DNA of 64,000 bases from Ambrosia x helenae (Eukaryota; Streptophyta; Magnoliopsida; Asterales; Asteraceae), in NCBI GenBank assembly GCA_030844895.1, contig CM061225.1, forward strand, positions 104,670,688 to 104,734,687, given 5' to 3'. The position numbers and the translations under genes are program-made. Position 1 is the stretch's first letter; the number at the start of each line of letters is the position of its first letter. Below, piece after piece: positions 1-11,473 of this stretch. The notes beneath the pieces are model-generated. The model was not told the DNA's origin. It searched no databases and saw nothing but the letters and a program-made list of their open reading frames with translations.

Positions 1-184
1 GTGTGTGTGTGTGTGTGTGTTTTTTTTTTTTTTGTGATTAATTGTTAAATTCTGATATGGATTTTATGTAATTTACTGCTAATGTTTTACCACAAATGGG
101 TTGGTGTGAATAAATTTACTATTTGTTTTTTGCTGATGTATTTTGCTAGTCAACTCTTCACATGATTATTATTTCTTAAAAAAA

Positions 185-238
<54 letters not shown>

Positions 239-392
239 TGTTAAGTGTAATCATATTTAAGATTTTGATTTTGTTAAATTGTTACCACATTTTTTAACGG
301 CTTAAATTACATCAAATCCGTTTTTGGCTAATGATAGATTGTTTCAGGTTATTTAAAGTTGAAGAAGAATTACCATTTGGTGAATGCGAATC
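1..392. repeat. Upstream region with microsatellites
   Basis: A GT run (1-20) followed by a T run, then an AAT trinucleotide array at about 186-237, lie in AT-rich sequence before the first coding exon of the U-box gene. A possible splice acceptor (tttcag near 349) could mark a 5' UTR intron, but nothing proves it. No other gene is visible here. Confidence 0.7.
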
Positions 393-1140
393 ATGGAAAA
401 TTCCGAGATCGAAGAGAATTTGTTTGCTCTTGGTGAACCGAAGGTATACTTAGGTTTACTTTTGCGTTTTGAATCTGATTTTTAGATTATTGCGTTTTGA
501 AAACGCAGATAATTAGTTTTTAGTGTTTGGATTGCGTTTTGAAAATGCAGATAATCAGTTTTTTAGGCTACCAAAACGCAATAATCTATAAGCAGCTCCA
601 CCCCTGCTTTTCCAAAACGCATAATCTGTTTTGAATAATCAATCCCAAACACCCCGTAAGTTAACAAAGTTATTAAAAACAAATCATTTCGCTGTAAGGG
701 TAAATTTGTAATTTTAAATCCTTTAGTAATTTGTTAGAAATAAGTAATATCAGCAGTGGCGGACCTAGAAAATATTTTCAAGGGGTGCAGTGCGATCGGG
801 ATATTAGTCTACAAATTACACGAAAATTATACTTTTAAGGGGGACGCCCACCCCCTTAGGATGTATGTAGGTCCGCCACTGCCACTGGATACCAGTTGCT
901 TATTGAAAACAAGTTTCATACTAAAATAAGCACATAAGTGTAATCATTTTTTTTTTCATCAAAACACTATAATATGCTTATCTACCATTAGAAGCATTAA
1001 GCAGAAAAAAAACCTTTTAAATTGGCAAATCCATAACGCCCACCAAAATAATATATGGTTTGGAATCTTTATGTATGAGTGGATGACTTGATGGTGGACC
1101 TAAATGGGGACAGTGGGAACCTTCATTTTTCTTTTTGTAG

Positions 1141-1188
<48 letters not shown>

Positions 1189-1231
1189 TTTGATGATTTG
1201 CATCTTGTGAAATGTGTTATTGAGGATGTTT

Positions 1232-1277
<46 letters not shown>

Positions 1278-4200
1278 GCAAACAACTAATGATGGTTAAT
1301 ATGTAAAATCGACAACGGTTTGATTGCAGCTGCACGGAGAAATGTGCAAAACACTGTCTCTGATCTATGTCAAAGTGTTGAGTGTTTTTCCTGAATTGGA
1401 AGCTGCTCGTCCGCGCAGCACATCAGGGATCCAAGCGTTATGTTCTTTGCACATAGCATTAGAGAAAACAAAAATGATCCTGCAACATTGTGCAGAATGT
1501 AGCAAAATTTACTTGGTACGTTCCGTATCTTTTCATTTATGTTATTTACTTATTTATATTCCCACCTTCCCAAAATAGATTAGAATGGAGTTTAGATTGT
1601 TTACATGGCATAGAGGGTGTTTGGGATTGCGATTTGAATCTGATTTTTAGATTATTGTGTTTTGAAAACGCAGATAATCAGTTTTTTAGGCTACCAAAAC
1701 GCAATAATCTATAAGCAGCTCTACCCCTGCTTTTCCAAAACGCAATAATCTATAAGCAGCTCTACCCCTGCTTTTCCAAAACGCATAATCTGTTTTGAAT
1801 AATCAATCCCAAACACCCCCATAGTTCTTGATCTTGGGTTCTCATTGTTATCGTTCTTTTAACTGTTAAATCTGAAGAAGGTGTTTCGGATTACTTATTT
1901 ATATCCATATCCATTTATTTTGTTTTATCCATATCCATTTAAATTGACGATTTAAATTGACGCTTACCATCTTTAAATTGGGCGAGGTTTCAAAATCGGA
2001 CGAGTGAGTTAATATACATGCTTTAAGTAGAAACAGGTAATCAGCTTGTTGAAAACAACTTATTTCAAGTGCTTATCTACTGTTAGGAAACACGACAGGC
2101 TGATAAGTTGATTAACCGTCTAAATCAACTTCATTTAAGGTTTTATTTTGGGACAAACGATAAGTCAATAATGTTTTTGTTCCTTGTTTTCTTGCTCATA
2201 CTTTGCAGGCTATAACCGGAGACTCGGTTGTTCTAAAATTTGAAAGGGCAAGAGCGGCTCTTGAAGATGGTCTTAGAAGGGTTGAAGATATAGTTCCACA
2301 AACTATAGCTTCTCAGGTATTATAATATGCAAAATGTATATGCTTTGGGCTGATTTGAAACACTTTTGGTCCATTTAGTTTTTTCTTATAAATAATTTCT
2401 GCCATTCAGAAAGGGGTGGTAGTGCAGCTTGTTGCCCACCTTCCCGCTATCTTGATGTAATTTTTTCAGTCATGTTATATAATTAAAAACTTTGAACAAA
2501 AAAAAAAAAAAAAAAACTTTTACAATAAAAATGTGAAAAACTATATATTAGGTTGTATGCGTTAAAATACATTTTGGGCGACTTTTTGACTTGTGTGTAC
2601 TTTTTAGCTGATCTTTTAATTTTACACCTTTGCTTTTTTGCTTAACCTTTTGATTTTACCCTCTTGACACATTCGTAAGTATATGGGTCGAAGTTGTCAC
2701 CTCTAACGAGGAACCTTGATGCGTGGGGGTAAATTGGTCTTTTTACTTAACAACGTCCGTAGTTCAATTTTTTTTTTTTTACAAAAATACACGTATCTTT
2801 AACGAAAACTGCATTATGATCCGAGTCTAACGACGAATTCCCATGTCTCAGATTTCTGATATATTAGGCGAACTCGAAGGATTAGAGTTTTCACTTGATC
2901 CAGTAGAGAAACAAATAGGTGATGAAATTATTGGATTACTTCAACAAGGTAAAAACTTCAGCAATAATAGTGACAACAATGAGTTAGAGATATTCCATCA
3001 AGCTGCATCTAAGCTTGGGATTACTTCTTCACGGGCTGCGCTTCGGGAAAGGCGTGCCCTCAAGAAACTAGTGGAAAAAGCAAGAGTCGAAGAAGATAAG
3101 CGAAAAGAATCAATCGTTGCATATCTTTTACATCTCATGAGAAAATACTCAAAATTATTTCGAAGTGATTTCTCCGACGATAATGATTCACAAGGCTCAA
3201 CCCCATGTTCGCCTACAGTACATGGTTCGTTCGAGGGTTACAGTGGGTCCGGGACCCAAGCATTTGAGAGACAACTCTCTAAGTTAAACTCTTTTAATTT
3301 CAAACCGAACTTCAGGCGGTCTGGGCAGGTACCTTTCCCACCCGAAGAGCTAAGGTGCCCGATTTCGTTACAACTTATGTATGATCCGGTCATAATTGCG
3401 TCCGGGCAGACGTATGAGAGAATTTGCATTGAGAAATGGTTCAGTGATGGTCACAACACCTGCCCGAAAACTCAACAACAGTTGGCTCACCTTGGTTTGA
3501 CCCCTAATTACTGTGTCAAGGGTCTAGTGACTAGCTGGTGCGAACATAATGGAGTCATAGTTCCTGATGGACCACCGGAGTCACTTGATTTAAACTACTG
3601 GCGCCTCTCACTGTCCGAAAGCGAATCAGTAAATTCGAAACCAACAGAAAATGGCGGGTCGTGTAAATATATGGGTATGAAAGTGGCACCTTTGCCTTTT
3701 GAAGAAAGTGGCGTAATTGAGGAGGTTGAAGGTTGTGATGGTGACGTGGCGGTTGACCACGAGCGTGATGTGTTTGAGACATACGATGAATTCTTGACGG
3801 TTTTGAACACTGAGGAGAAGTTAAGGAAAAAGTGTAGGGTTGTTGAGAAAATTAGACGGTTACTGAAAGACGATGAAGAGGCCCGGATCTATATGGGCGC
3901 AAATGGTTTTGTCGAAGCGTTGTTACGGTTTTTGGAATTCGGTTTGCATGAAGAAAATGAGTTTGCTCAAGAAAGTGGAGCAATGGCTCTATTTAACCTT
4001 GCGGTTGACAATAATAGGTACGTTTTTTTGCGTTGGTACACATATATTAAAGTTGTCAGTATTGTGTGTGTGTGTGTGTGGGGGGGGGGGGGTGTTCATT
4101 GTACGTCAGGCCAAACTCTGATGCCAGCTTGGGCAGTGAGCTCCTTGAAAGAGGATGCGATTGATCACCGCTAAAGTTGAAAGGGGGGGGGGGGGGGTAA

Positions 4201-5048
4201 TTGGATCACATGTAAATGGATCAAAATTGCAGGGTCTAAAAGTTATGTTGATGATTTTGTTTTTCTGTCAGGAACAAAGAAATGATGTTAGCAGCAGGGA
4301 TACTTTCTGTACTGGTGCAAATGATCCAAGGGTCAAAATCGGTCAACGCAGCGATAGCCCTGTACCTAAACCTTTCATGTTTAGATCAAGCCAAGCCCAT
4401 CATAGGCGCCAGTGAGGCAGTCCCATTCCTAATCAACGCCCTTGAAGGCCCGTTCGATTCCCAATGCAAAACCGACTCACTTCACACTCTTTACCACCTC
4501 TCGTCGTACCATTCCAACATCCCAAGACTCGTCTCATGTGGAATCATACCGGCCCTAGTACCATTTTAACCGACATGGGTTCAAACTCATGGACCGAGAA
4601 AGCCATAGCCGTGTTAATAAACCTAGCCGTGACTAACTCTGGCCGCGACGAGATCATAGGCAGTCCAGGTCTTGTTAGCGGGTTATCCACGTTGCTTGAT
4701 ATGGGCGAACCTGAGGTCCAGGAGCAGGCTGCAGCATGCTTATTGATTTTGTGCACCGCCAGCGACAAGTGTTGTGAAATGGTGCTTCAAGAAGGAGTTA
4801 TACCTTCTTTGGTGGCAATTTCGGTTAATGGGACAATGAGAGGGAAACAAAAGGCGCAAAAGTTGTTGATGGTTTTCCGTGAGCAACGACAGAGGGATCC
4901 GCCGTTAGAAGTAGTTCAAGGTGGTTCAGGGCGGTGTGATGGCGATGAAGAGCGGAAAGCGTTGAGTAAGTCGTCGTCGAGGAAGAAGATGGGGAGGGGA
5001 TGGAGTTTTTGGAGGAAGAACAAGAGTTTTTCTATGTACCAATGTTAA
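393..5048 (+). CDS. PUB45: U-box/ARM-repeat E3 ubiquitin ligase (PUB45/PUB6/PUB7 type)
   Basis: Five exons with GT/AG borders in phase: 393-443, 1330-1515, 2209-2316, 2852-4017, 4272-5048. The joined protein is about 762 residues, the usual length for this plant family. The N-terminal U-box N-terminal domain includes EARPRSTSGIQALCSLH-like sequence and EKQIGDEIIGLLQQGK. The U-box lies near residues 280-353 (RCPISLQLMYDPVIIASGQT, then WFSDGH.TCPKTQQ). ARM repeats follow to a basic Ser-rich tail. U-box proteins transfer ubiquitin from an E2 to target proteins. The start ATG at 393 gives MENSEIEENLFALGEPK, matching the short first exon of this family. The last exon carries a one-base frameshift at about 4561-4563: one frame stops at 4567-4569, and the other resumes at 4563 with ILTDMG. 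Which of the PUB6/7/45 paralogues it is cannot be settled from sequence alone. Confidence 0.9.
453..656. mobile_element. Tourist-like MITE, copy A (PUB intron 1)
   Basis: About 200 bp with the internal words GCGTTTTGAAAACGCAGATA and its partial inverse, ending CAATCCCAAACACCCC. The left end is degraded. It starts about 10 bases after the exon 1 splice donor at 444. The same family recurs at 1613, 12910, 35729 and 60374. Confidence 0.75.
754..881. mobile_element. Short hAT-like MITE
   Basis: Terminal inverted repeats CAGTGGCGGACCTA and TAGGTCCGCCACTG bound a 128 bp element in PUB intron 1. No convincing 8 bp target duplication was seen, so the superfamily is inferred from the terminal sequence only. 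Confidence 0.6.
1147..1274. repeat. Opposed poly-A and poly-T tracts in PUB intron 1
   Basis: About 40 A residues (1147-1186) and about 40 T residues (1235-1274) are separated by under 50 bases, just upstream of the exon 2 acceptor. Tract lengths in such homopolymers are unreliable in assemblies. Transcribed, the pair could form an A-U hairpin. Confidence 0.8.
1613..1820. mobile_element. Tourist-like MITE, copy B (PUB intron 2)
   Basis: Starts GAGGGTGTTTGGGATTGCG and ends CAATCCCAAACACCCCC, flanked by a 3 bp duplication ATA on each side (1610-1612 and 1821-1823). Terminal sequence and 3 bp target site fit PIF/Harbinger Tourist elements. A short internal stretch ending in GCAGCTCTACCCCTGC is tandemly repeated. 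Confidence 0.85.
2403..2515 (+). repeat. Retroelement-like 3' tail, copy 1 (PUB intron 3)
   Basis: The words GTGCAGCTTGTTGCCC and ATCTTGATGTAATTTT lead to a poly-A run. A close relative lies at 10683-10780. The pair looks like the 3' end of a dispersed non-LTR element, but no coding part is present and the family is not identified. Confidence 0.45.
4062..4197 (+). repeat. GT and long G homopolymer runs in PUB intron 4
   Basis: A GT run leads into about 12 consecutive G, and a second run of about 14 G follows near 4184-4197, both inside the 254 bp intron between 4018 and 4271. Long G tracts are hard to sequence, so their lengths are doubtful. Confidence 0.8.
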
Positions 5049-5144
5049 ATTCTTGCTTCTTATGGTTAAAATGTAAAAAAAAAAAAAAGATCGGTTTTTG
5101 TTCTCATTTTGCGACTAAACGAGATGTACAGCTCTTGCGTCTTG

Positions 5145-5248
5145 TAACCTTTCACTGAACCGCGGTGTAATTTTATAAAAGTTAGCACCAAACCGCCTAA
5201 TATCACCGGACAGTGTAAAATTATACCGCGGTTCCGTGAAAGGTTATA
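5145..5248. repeat. Inverted repeat downstream of the PUB gene
   Basis: Arms of about 32 bases (GTAACCTTTCACTGAACCGC and the inverse ending in GTGAAAGGTTAT) are separated by about 40 bases. This is a small foldback MITE or a hairpin in the 3' UTR, about 100 bases after the stop codon. Confidence 0.7.
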
Positions 5249-5892
5249 TGACCGGAACATAAATCATGAATCCGTCACTGACTGCGCAAGTGCAAATGTG
5301 ACAATAACTTACCTTTTTCTAGAACCATATTTACTAGATTGTTGAGAAGCAAAATCCTGTAGTGGGCGTGGATATAACGCCCCTGCTCCACTTTCATTGG
5401 TTGCAAGAGTAAAAAAAAACAAATTCACGCCAAAATGAAGCGTTAAATTTTTAGCGCTACACCCAAAAATTGACAATTAGCGCCTAAGGGGGCGGTGTAC
5501 GGGAATTATGGGGCGCTAAATGGTGGTTTCACGCCCAATTTCGCGCACCATTACACATGGTCAAATAATAAATATACTCTCATGTTTTGATTTTACCGGT
5601 GTCGAATTATTTAATAGATACAAGTTAACTTTAGTCATTAATAAAAAAACACACTTCTATTATAAAAGAGTGAGATTTATTCATCATTTGATAATCAGCT
5701 TTGTTAAAACTAGCAACTAGCATCATACACACCCTACCTACACGTTACGGTTAGTATGAAACGTGATAAAAGTAATTATTGACCTAAGATTATCAAAAAA
5801 AACATTAGCTTATCTAAACATTAAAAACTGATTATTGTGATTTTTGGTCACAATACTAAACACACCCGGTCCAAAACTACGACTATGAACGA
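5249..5892. other. Intergenic, with a degenerate MITE at about 5358-5556
   Basis: The only structure seen is a weakly symmetric element (left TGTAGTGGGCGTGG, right ending in CGCCCAATTTCGCGC.CCATTACA) with no clear target duplication. Sequence with similar GGGCGTGG and CACGCCCAA words occurs at about 9817-9910 in an OTU intron. The rest is plain AT-rich sequence. Confidence 0.4.
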
Positions 5893-6912
5893 TTACATGG
5901 CGCGGTCAGGGGACTTCATGTCGACAGGCATGCTAATGCTAGAAAGGGCCCGAGGAGACATGTGCCAACCCGCTTCGAATAGGTCAAAGATGGGATCCTC
6001 TTGATCTTGGTCCTCGAATTGAAGGATTTCATCAGCGCTGCTGTTTGCTCGCGCAGTATAAAGAAACTCGCCATTGGCATCTTCCATGGCTTCGTTTTCT
6101 TTGTTCATTTCGTCAATAATGTCCTTGAGACTCATGTTACTAATCGGTTTAGAAGTATTCGTCAAGTCATCGTCATCAGATTTCTCCTCTTTGGGTTTTG
6201 GTTTAGCCACATTTTCGTATTCAAACGTGTTTTCGGGCTCTAGTCTATACCCATGACATGTTATGTCAATCACGATTTCCTTCTCATCTTTTTTAAAAAC
6301 GCGACAAAGCAAAGGTACCCGTTGCATAAAATTCGGTAAATCATGATCAAAGAAATCGTCGAATTTTATAGGTAAAGATTCCAAGGCTTTAACCATGTCA
6401 TCAATTTTGTCAAACACACGCGCTGATGGAGGAAACATGGTCTCGGTTAGACTCTCGATCACTATAATATGATCATCGAAAAATGAGAGGATCGCTAGCG
6501 AATTATGCTCGATCACATACAAAATTTTCGCTTTTTTCCCTGTCGGTTTTATGCAAATATGCAATCTTTTAAGGATCTTTTGTAGTATGGTAATGATTAA
6601 TGTTGCCAAAGTGACCAATACGCGACGCCTAGGCGAAGTCATTGTGGCGTGGGGAACGGGTTGTGGGAGGTCGGATGGAAAGGCGTTAAACGCTAGGAAA
6701 TGTGTTCGTATAGAGATTGAAACGAGACCCATAAAACTATATGGTAGAATGAAACCGTTGATGAAGAAGACGTATTGTTGTCGATATAGACATGATGGTT
6801 TATTTGTTGGAAAAGTCGTACGATGAAAATGTCGGAAAAATAAGTGCCAATTGACAAGGGAAGATCGAGGTTTGTTAGTTATGATCATACATACCGACAG
6901 ATTCGGACTCAT
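5893..6912 (-). CDS. Single-exon membrane protein of unknown function
   Basis: Uninterrupted reading frame of 339 codons. The longest start is Met1 at 6912. A second Met at codon 91 (6640-6642) opens MTSPRRRVLVTLATLIITIL, a basic stretch and one hydrophobic segment, and is the more natural start because the first 90 residues look like a translated leader. Either way there is at least one membrane segment near residues 97-116, then a soluble region with FDDFFDHDLPNFMQRVPLL, an acidic low-complexity part (KEEKSDDDDL) and a C-terminal FDLFEAGWHMSP motif. I recognise no enzyme or binding domain. It resembles poorly studied plant transmembrane proteins, but no function is claimed. No introns and no frame lesions are visible. 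Confidence 0.6.
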   Translation of the reverse strand: MSPNLSVCMIITNKPRSSLVNWHLFFRHFHRTTFPTNKPSCLYRQQYVFFINGFILPYSFMGLVSISIRTHFLAFNAFPSDLPQPVPHATMTSPRRRVLVTLATLIITILQKILKRLHICIKPTGKKAKILYVIEHNSLAILSFFDDHIIVIESLTETMFPPSARVFDKIDDMVKALESLPIKFDDFFDHDLPNFMQRVPLLCRVFKKDEKEIVIDITCHGYRLEPENTFEYENVAKPKPKEEKSDDDDLTNTSKPISNMSLKDIIDEMNKENEAMEDANGEFLYTARANSSADEILQFEDQDQEDPIFDLFEAGWHMSPRALSSISMPVDMKSPDRAM

Positions 6913-8059
6913 GAAAGGGTGTCCTATAGTTTTATACTTTTATGCTATGAATCTTTAGTCATTTACACTTTTTTACTTTATTATTTTTTTCTTAACTTTA
7001 TGGCTAAAAAATAGTAAATACTCGATTTGGGAACTTGCGGGCTTAGGCTACCCAACGCTATTGATAAACCCGAGCGTATGGGGAGCTTTCACCCAAGGTG
7101 CGAGCGTCCCCGGGTAGTCGGACATTAGTTTTGTTGGCCGTTCGGGAAAAAAAATGGGACCTAATAAATTATATATTTTCAGTTAAAACATAATCCTTTT
7201 CATTAATAAACACCATAACAAATTACAAGTGGATAGCTGGTAAACGAGTAACAAATTGCTTTGAAATTAACCTAATGTTGCATTGAGTCGAATTTAACTT
7301 CGGATAGTCTTGTGGTATGCTAGGTTTGATAAACTTCGGCTCGGACTCAGGTTCGATTGTGCAAAGCTTGATTTATGAGGATTTGAACTTGGCTCAACTA
7401 ATTTGAACTCTGTTATCTTATGGTTATACAAATTTATTTAATGTAATTAATCTAGCTTCGAGTTATAAATAAACCTCTAAAAATAACCTACCAATTTATT
7501 TATATTGTAAATTTTTTTCTATAAAAATTGAAAGGGCTAATATTTATTTATCTTTTATTTTTATTTATTTATCTTTTATTTTTAACTGAAAGTGTGTCAC
7601 ACAACTCTCAAATTATCCAGACATTTTATTTCAAAGATTGCCCAACAATAAACAACGGTAACTTGTATAATCATAACCTTAACATTTTCTTTATATAAAA
7701 TAAAAAAATATTTTTTTAAAATTTAATGTAAATTAAATAATCAATTCTAAGAGCACTCATAATGTGGAGTTGTGGACATTTTACTCGTCCGGTTTCTACG
7801 TGTCCTTATCCACGGACCACATTGCTTGTCCGGTAACATTGTAACCTTTATTCCGTCCTTACCAAGTATGGATTGCCGAACCTCCAAAGGGACTTCTTGA
7901 GTTGGATCCCCACTCACATACACACATATACATATTAAACATGCATAAATATAATAATATTTTAATGAAGTTTGTACATCATGGGAAAAGTAATTGTTTT
8001 CTAAAATTTTTTATAAATTTGACCCAAATGACGGTTTATTTGAGTTTTGGTGGTTTGTA
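6913..8059. other. Intergenic, with a SINE-like tail at about 7025-7160
   Basis: The stretch near 7025-7160 ends GTTGGCCGTTCGGG followed by A8. This matches the 3' end of the SINE at 44584-44895 (GTTGGCCGTTC plus A run), so a 5'-truncated relative is likely. The remainder is AT-rich with short TTTAT repeats near 7540-7580. No gene was seen. Confidence 0.45.
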
Positions 8060-8511
8060 GGGGTGCAAACGAGTCGAGCACGAGCTCGATTAACTTATAA
8101 GAGCTAGAGTTCGAGCTTAGCCTCGGTTCGAGTTTTGTTTTTAAAACTCGAGCTTGGCTCATTGGTAGTTTCTCGAGCTCGGCTCGTTTAGTGTTTATTA
8201 GTTAATATATTAAATAAAATAATATAAATAATAGGCTTGTTTAGGCTCGATAAGTCAAAAGCTCGGCTCGTTTATTAAACAACCTTAAATGTGAGGCAAA
8301 TAATATAAAATATTAATAAAACTAATATTATACTAAGGCTCGATAAGGCTTGACGAGCTTCATATGTCAGGCTCGAGCCTGAGCTCTATAAAGTAAACGA
8401 GCCTTGTTTTAGTCAAGCTCGGCTCGGGCTCGATAAGGCTCGGCTCAATTCAAACTTTTTATCAAGTCGATCTCGAGTAGCTCGTGAGCTGCTCAACTCA
8501 TTTACACCCCA
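8060..8511. mobile_element. Non-autonomous Mutator-like element, GAGCTCG type
   Basis: Begins GGGGTGCAAACGAG and ends CTCATTTACACCCCA. It is flanked by a perfect 10 bp direct repeat, GTGGTTTGTA, at 8050-8059 and 8512-8521. The interior is dominated by GCTCG/CGAGC words. A 9-11 bp target duplication with short terminal repeats fits Mutator-like elements; there is no coding capacity. Confidence 0.75.
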
Positions 8512-8785
8512 GTGGTTTGTACGTTATGGTTTGCAAATTTGAATAATGATGGTCCATATATTTCAGGCGCACTGAACGTAAACACCGTAGGCAAGATTCA
8601 CTACGGAAAAATATCCATCACATCGAATTCGATTCTCCACTTTTATTTTCTTTAACATTCCAAACACTCATTCATTCTTCATCACATATTAATGATTGAT
8701 TATATGGTAAAATTCTCCATTTCAATCCCATATATATATATATATATAACCATCATTTACAGCCTCCTTTTAATTTCATATATTC

Positions 8786-9047
8786 ATGTCAAAATCTAGA
8801 AATTTTTCCTTGGCTACCGATTTCCGTGTAATCAGTATGTATTCTTCTGTTCGGTACTCTTTATACTTGTTTAAGCAGAGCATAGATGATTTTTTTTTTT
8901 TTTTTTTTTTTTTTATTATGAACAGGTATAACTGGAGATGGAAGATGCTTGTTTCGGTCTGTTGTACATGGTGCTTGTTTGAGAGCAGGCAGGCCGGTTC
9001 CGAATGATAATCTTGTTCAGGAACTTGCTGATGATCTTAGAACCAAG

Positions 9048-9108
<61 letters not shown>

Positions 9109-10516
9109 ATCTCGCTCAAAGTTTTCGGAAGCCTAAAACGAACTAAAAGGTTGGGGCCCTTCTTAAAAAGACAAATTTTTTATATAAACCCTCCACATTT
9201 CTCAAACTCGAGACCGTCAATAATATACTAAAAACATTATTGTTGACCAAGTTAAAAGTTATATCACGTGTGTGTATAAATATGTTATAAATAAAATTTA
9301 TATCTCTTAAACTATTTTTTTTTTGTAAAACGAAAATCTACAATATATAGATTTTTACTAAATGGAGGCCCTGTTTTTAGGGGGCCCCAAGCCCTAACTT
9401 GAGTTAGCAACACTGTCGAGCCAGCCCTGCATAGATATTTGTATGAAGTTGTTGAACATTTAAGATGATTGCAACAATTAGATCTATTTTGGAATGCCCA
9501 ATTATCTTTGTTAAGATATACTTACCTTTGTCATACTAATGCTGTTGCTTTTCATGAAACCATATATCATCATGTTTAATAGGTTGTGAAGGAGTTGATT
9601 AAGAGACGAACTGAAACTGAATGGTAAGACAAATCTTTAGATTAGAGTTTGGATAGTGATGTGTGTTTTCATTTCTTGATTGTAGTGATTTAAAAGCGAT
9701 GTAGTGGTAGGGAATTTTTTCAAGCCACTCTCCATTTGTCCTGTTTTGACTGGCTAAAACAAAGCAAGTTTCATGCTCAAGTCCAGCGTGATTTTTTTCA
9801 CGTCATTTGATTTTTAAGAGCATTCACGCCTTTGGGGGAGATATTTGGGCTTGAAGGGGCATTTTGTTGGGGACATTCCACGCCCAATCCACGGGCCACT
9901 ACACTTGGTCTTATAAATCCAATCTTTTAATCACGCATTTATAGTGGCTGTTTGAAACTGCTTCTTTTGTACTAATGCAAATGCAATTGCGACAAGACAC
10001 TTAGTTCAACTTAAGTGTTTAATTACGTAACACGCGTATAGAGGAACATTTAATACAGAGCCAAGAAAATGTTTTAACGTTGTATTAGTGGACACATAGG
10101 TAACTACGTGACTGGTTTTTCAGGTTTCTTGAAGGTAATTTTGAGACATATGTCTCACATATGAAACGGTCACATGTATGGGGCGGCGAACCAGAACTCC
10201 TTATGTCATCACATGTCCTTAAGTAAGCATTTTATTTTCTTTGATACTAGAAAAGAAATTTACTAAACATGTATGCCCATAATGTCAAAACCTTAATGCA
10301 CTTAAAAATTACTCTGATTTTGATCAATTAAGATACATACTAAACCACATTCGTTTTTAATGTGTTTACAGAGTGCCTATAACAGTTTATATGCGGGATA
10401 AAAGAACAAATTCTATTAAAGTTATAGCGGAATATGGACAGGAATATGGGAATGAGAACCCGGTCAGTGTTCTATATCATGATTATGGGCATTATGATCT
10501 CTTAAAGAGTCCCTAA
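8786..10516 (+). CDS. OTU-family deubiquitinating cysteine protease, short form
   Basis: Five exons join in phase: 8786-8825, 8926-9047, 9583-9623, 10124-10222, 10372-10516, giving 148 residues. OTU proteases cleave ubiquitin from proteins. The catalytic triad is visible: Asp18 and Cys21 in TGDGRCLF, and His141 in YGHYDLL. Other OTU hallmarks are ELADDLRTKV, RRTETEWFLEGNFETYV, VWGGEPELLMSSHVL and PITVYM. It is closest, from memory, to plant OTU4-like proteins. These are usually longer, with an N-terminal extension of 100 or more residues that is missing here. The first exon (MSKSRNFSLATDF) is the weakest part of the model; true 5' exons might lie farther upstream. Intron 2 opens directly into an ATT microsatellite. 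Confidence 0.82.
8890..9106 (+). repeat. Poly-T tract and ATT microsatellite in OTU introns
   Basis: About 24 T residues end near 8914, just before the exon 2 acceptor. An ATT array of about 19 units begins at the GT of the exon 2 donor (9048) and runs to about 9106. The donor sequence GTATTATT is therefore itself the start of the microsatellite. Confidence 0.85.
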
Positions 10517-11473
10517 GCCGAAAACTACAACTAAGGTATGCTCTTGCAACACTTTAGACCTCATTAGAAAAATATTTATGTGTTAAGGAAATCAAATTAA
10601 TTTACTAATTTGTATAAACACGGGTTATACATAGTAATGTCTCGACTATGGGGGGGGGGTGTCTTCAGTAGACTAGCATTCGCCATACAAAAAGGGGTGG
10701 CGGCGCAGCTTGTTGCCCGTCTGCATGCTATTTTGATGTAATTTTCGCTTTTTTAGAATGAAACTTTTTAAGTAAAAAAAATTATATATAACTGGATACT
10801 TAGGGTGAAAAAAACAAGAATTATGAAATTATAAACTAAGATTTTCATGTTTTCATCGTTTTTTAGCACATTTAAATTTCTAAATATAAAACATGACTTC
10901 TTATTTTTGACATCACATCAGATGTGTATGTATATTTAAACATATTGACTACTTAAACAAACTGACAAATTATATATATATATTTTAAAAAGATAAATGT
11001 ATGTTGAGACCATCAAAATATGGATTGAGTTTCATATACTAATTTTGGCCGAAAATGTCACATGGTGAAAACGCCCTTCAAAGACAAGCATCTATGACTA
11101 GCCTTGAGTGCGTCTAACGCATTTGATAACTATGGCCGAAATGCATGTCGAAAATTACCCTGATTGTGAACCTGAGATGGACAATAACACTTTTATGTTA
11201 TTGTTTCAAGTTTTTCAGGATGAGCGTTTAGAGTCCAACAAGACATCTGACAAAAGATATGACCATTTTTTACTTTAATGCATAATTAATCTATGGCTGG
11301 ATCATTCCCATTGAAGTTATTGGTATGTTTGTAATATTTGTCAGTGTAATATAAATTTCAATTAATTCAAATATGTATTTTTTTCTAGTTATGCTTGTAA
11401 TTATCATTATCATTATCAATCTATTAATAGTTATCATTGTTAGTACATGATGTCCCTAGGCTAGTATACATGA
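10517..11473. other. Intergenic, including retroelement-like tail copy 2
   Basis: At 10683-10780 a second copy of the GCGCAGCTTGTTGCCC...TTTTGATGTAATTTT repeat of PUB intron 3 is present, followed by an A-rich stretch. The rest is AT-rich without a coding frame. Confidence 0.45.

Noticed and set aside
8786..9007. Single long frame through the poly-T tract as the OTU start exon
   Set aside because: It reads the intron and the catalytic exon in the wrong frame; splicing 8825 to 8926 gives the conserved ITGDGRCLF.
9004..9231. Open frames with runs of Tyr or Leu
   Set aside because: They are translations of the ATT microsatellite in an OTU intron.
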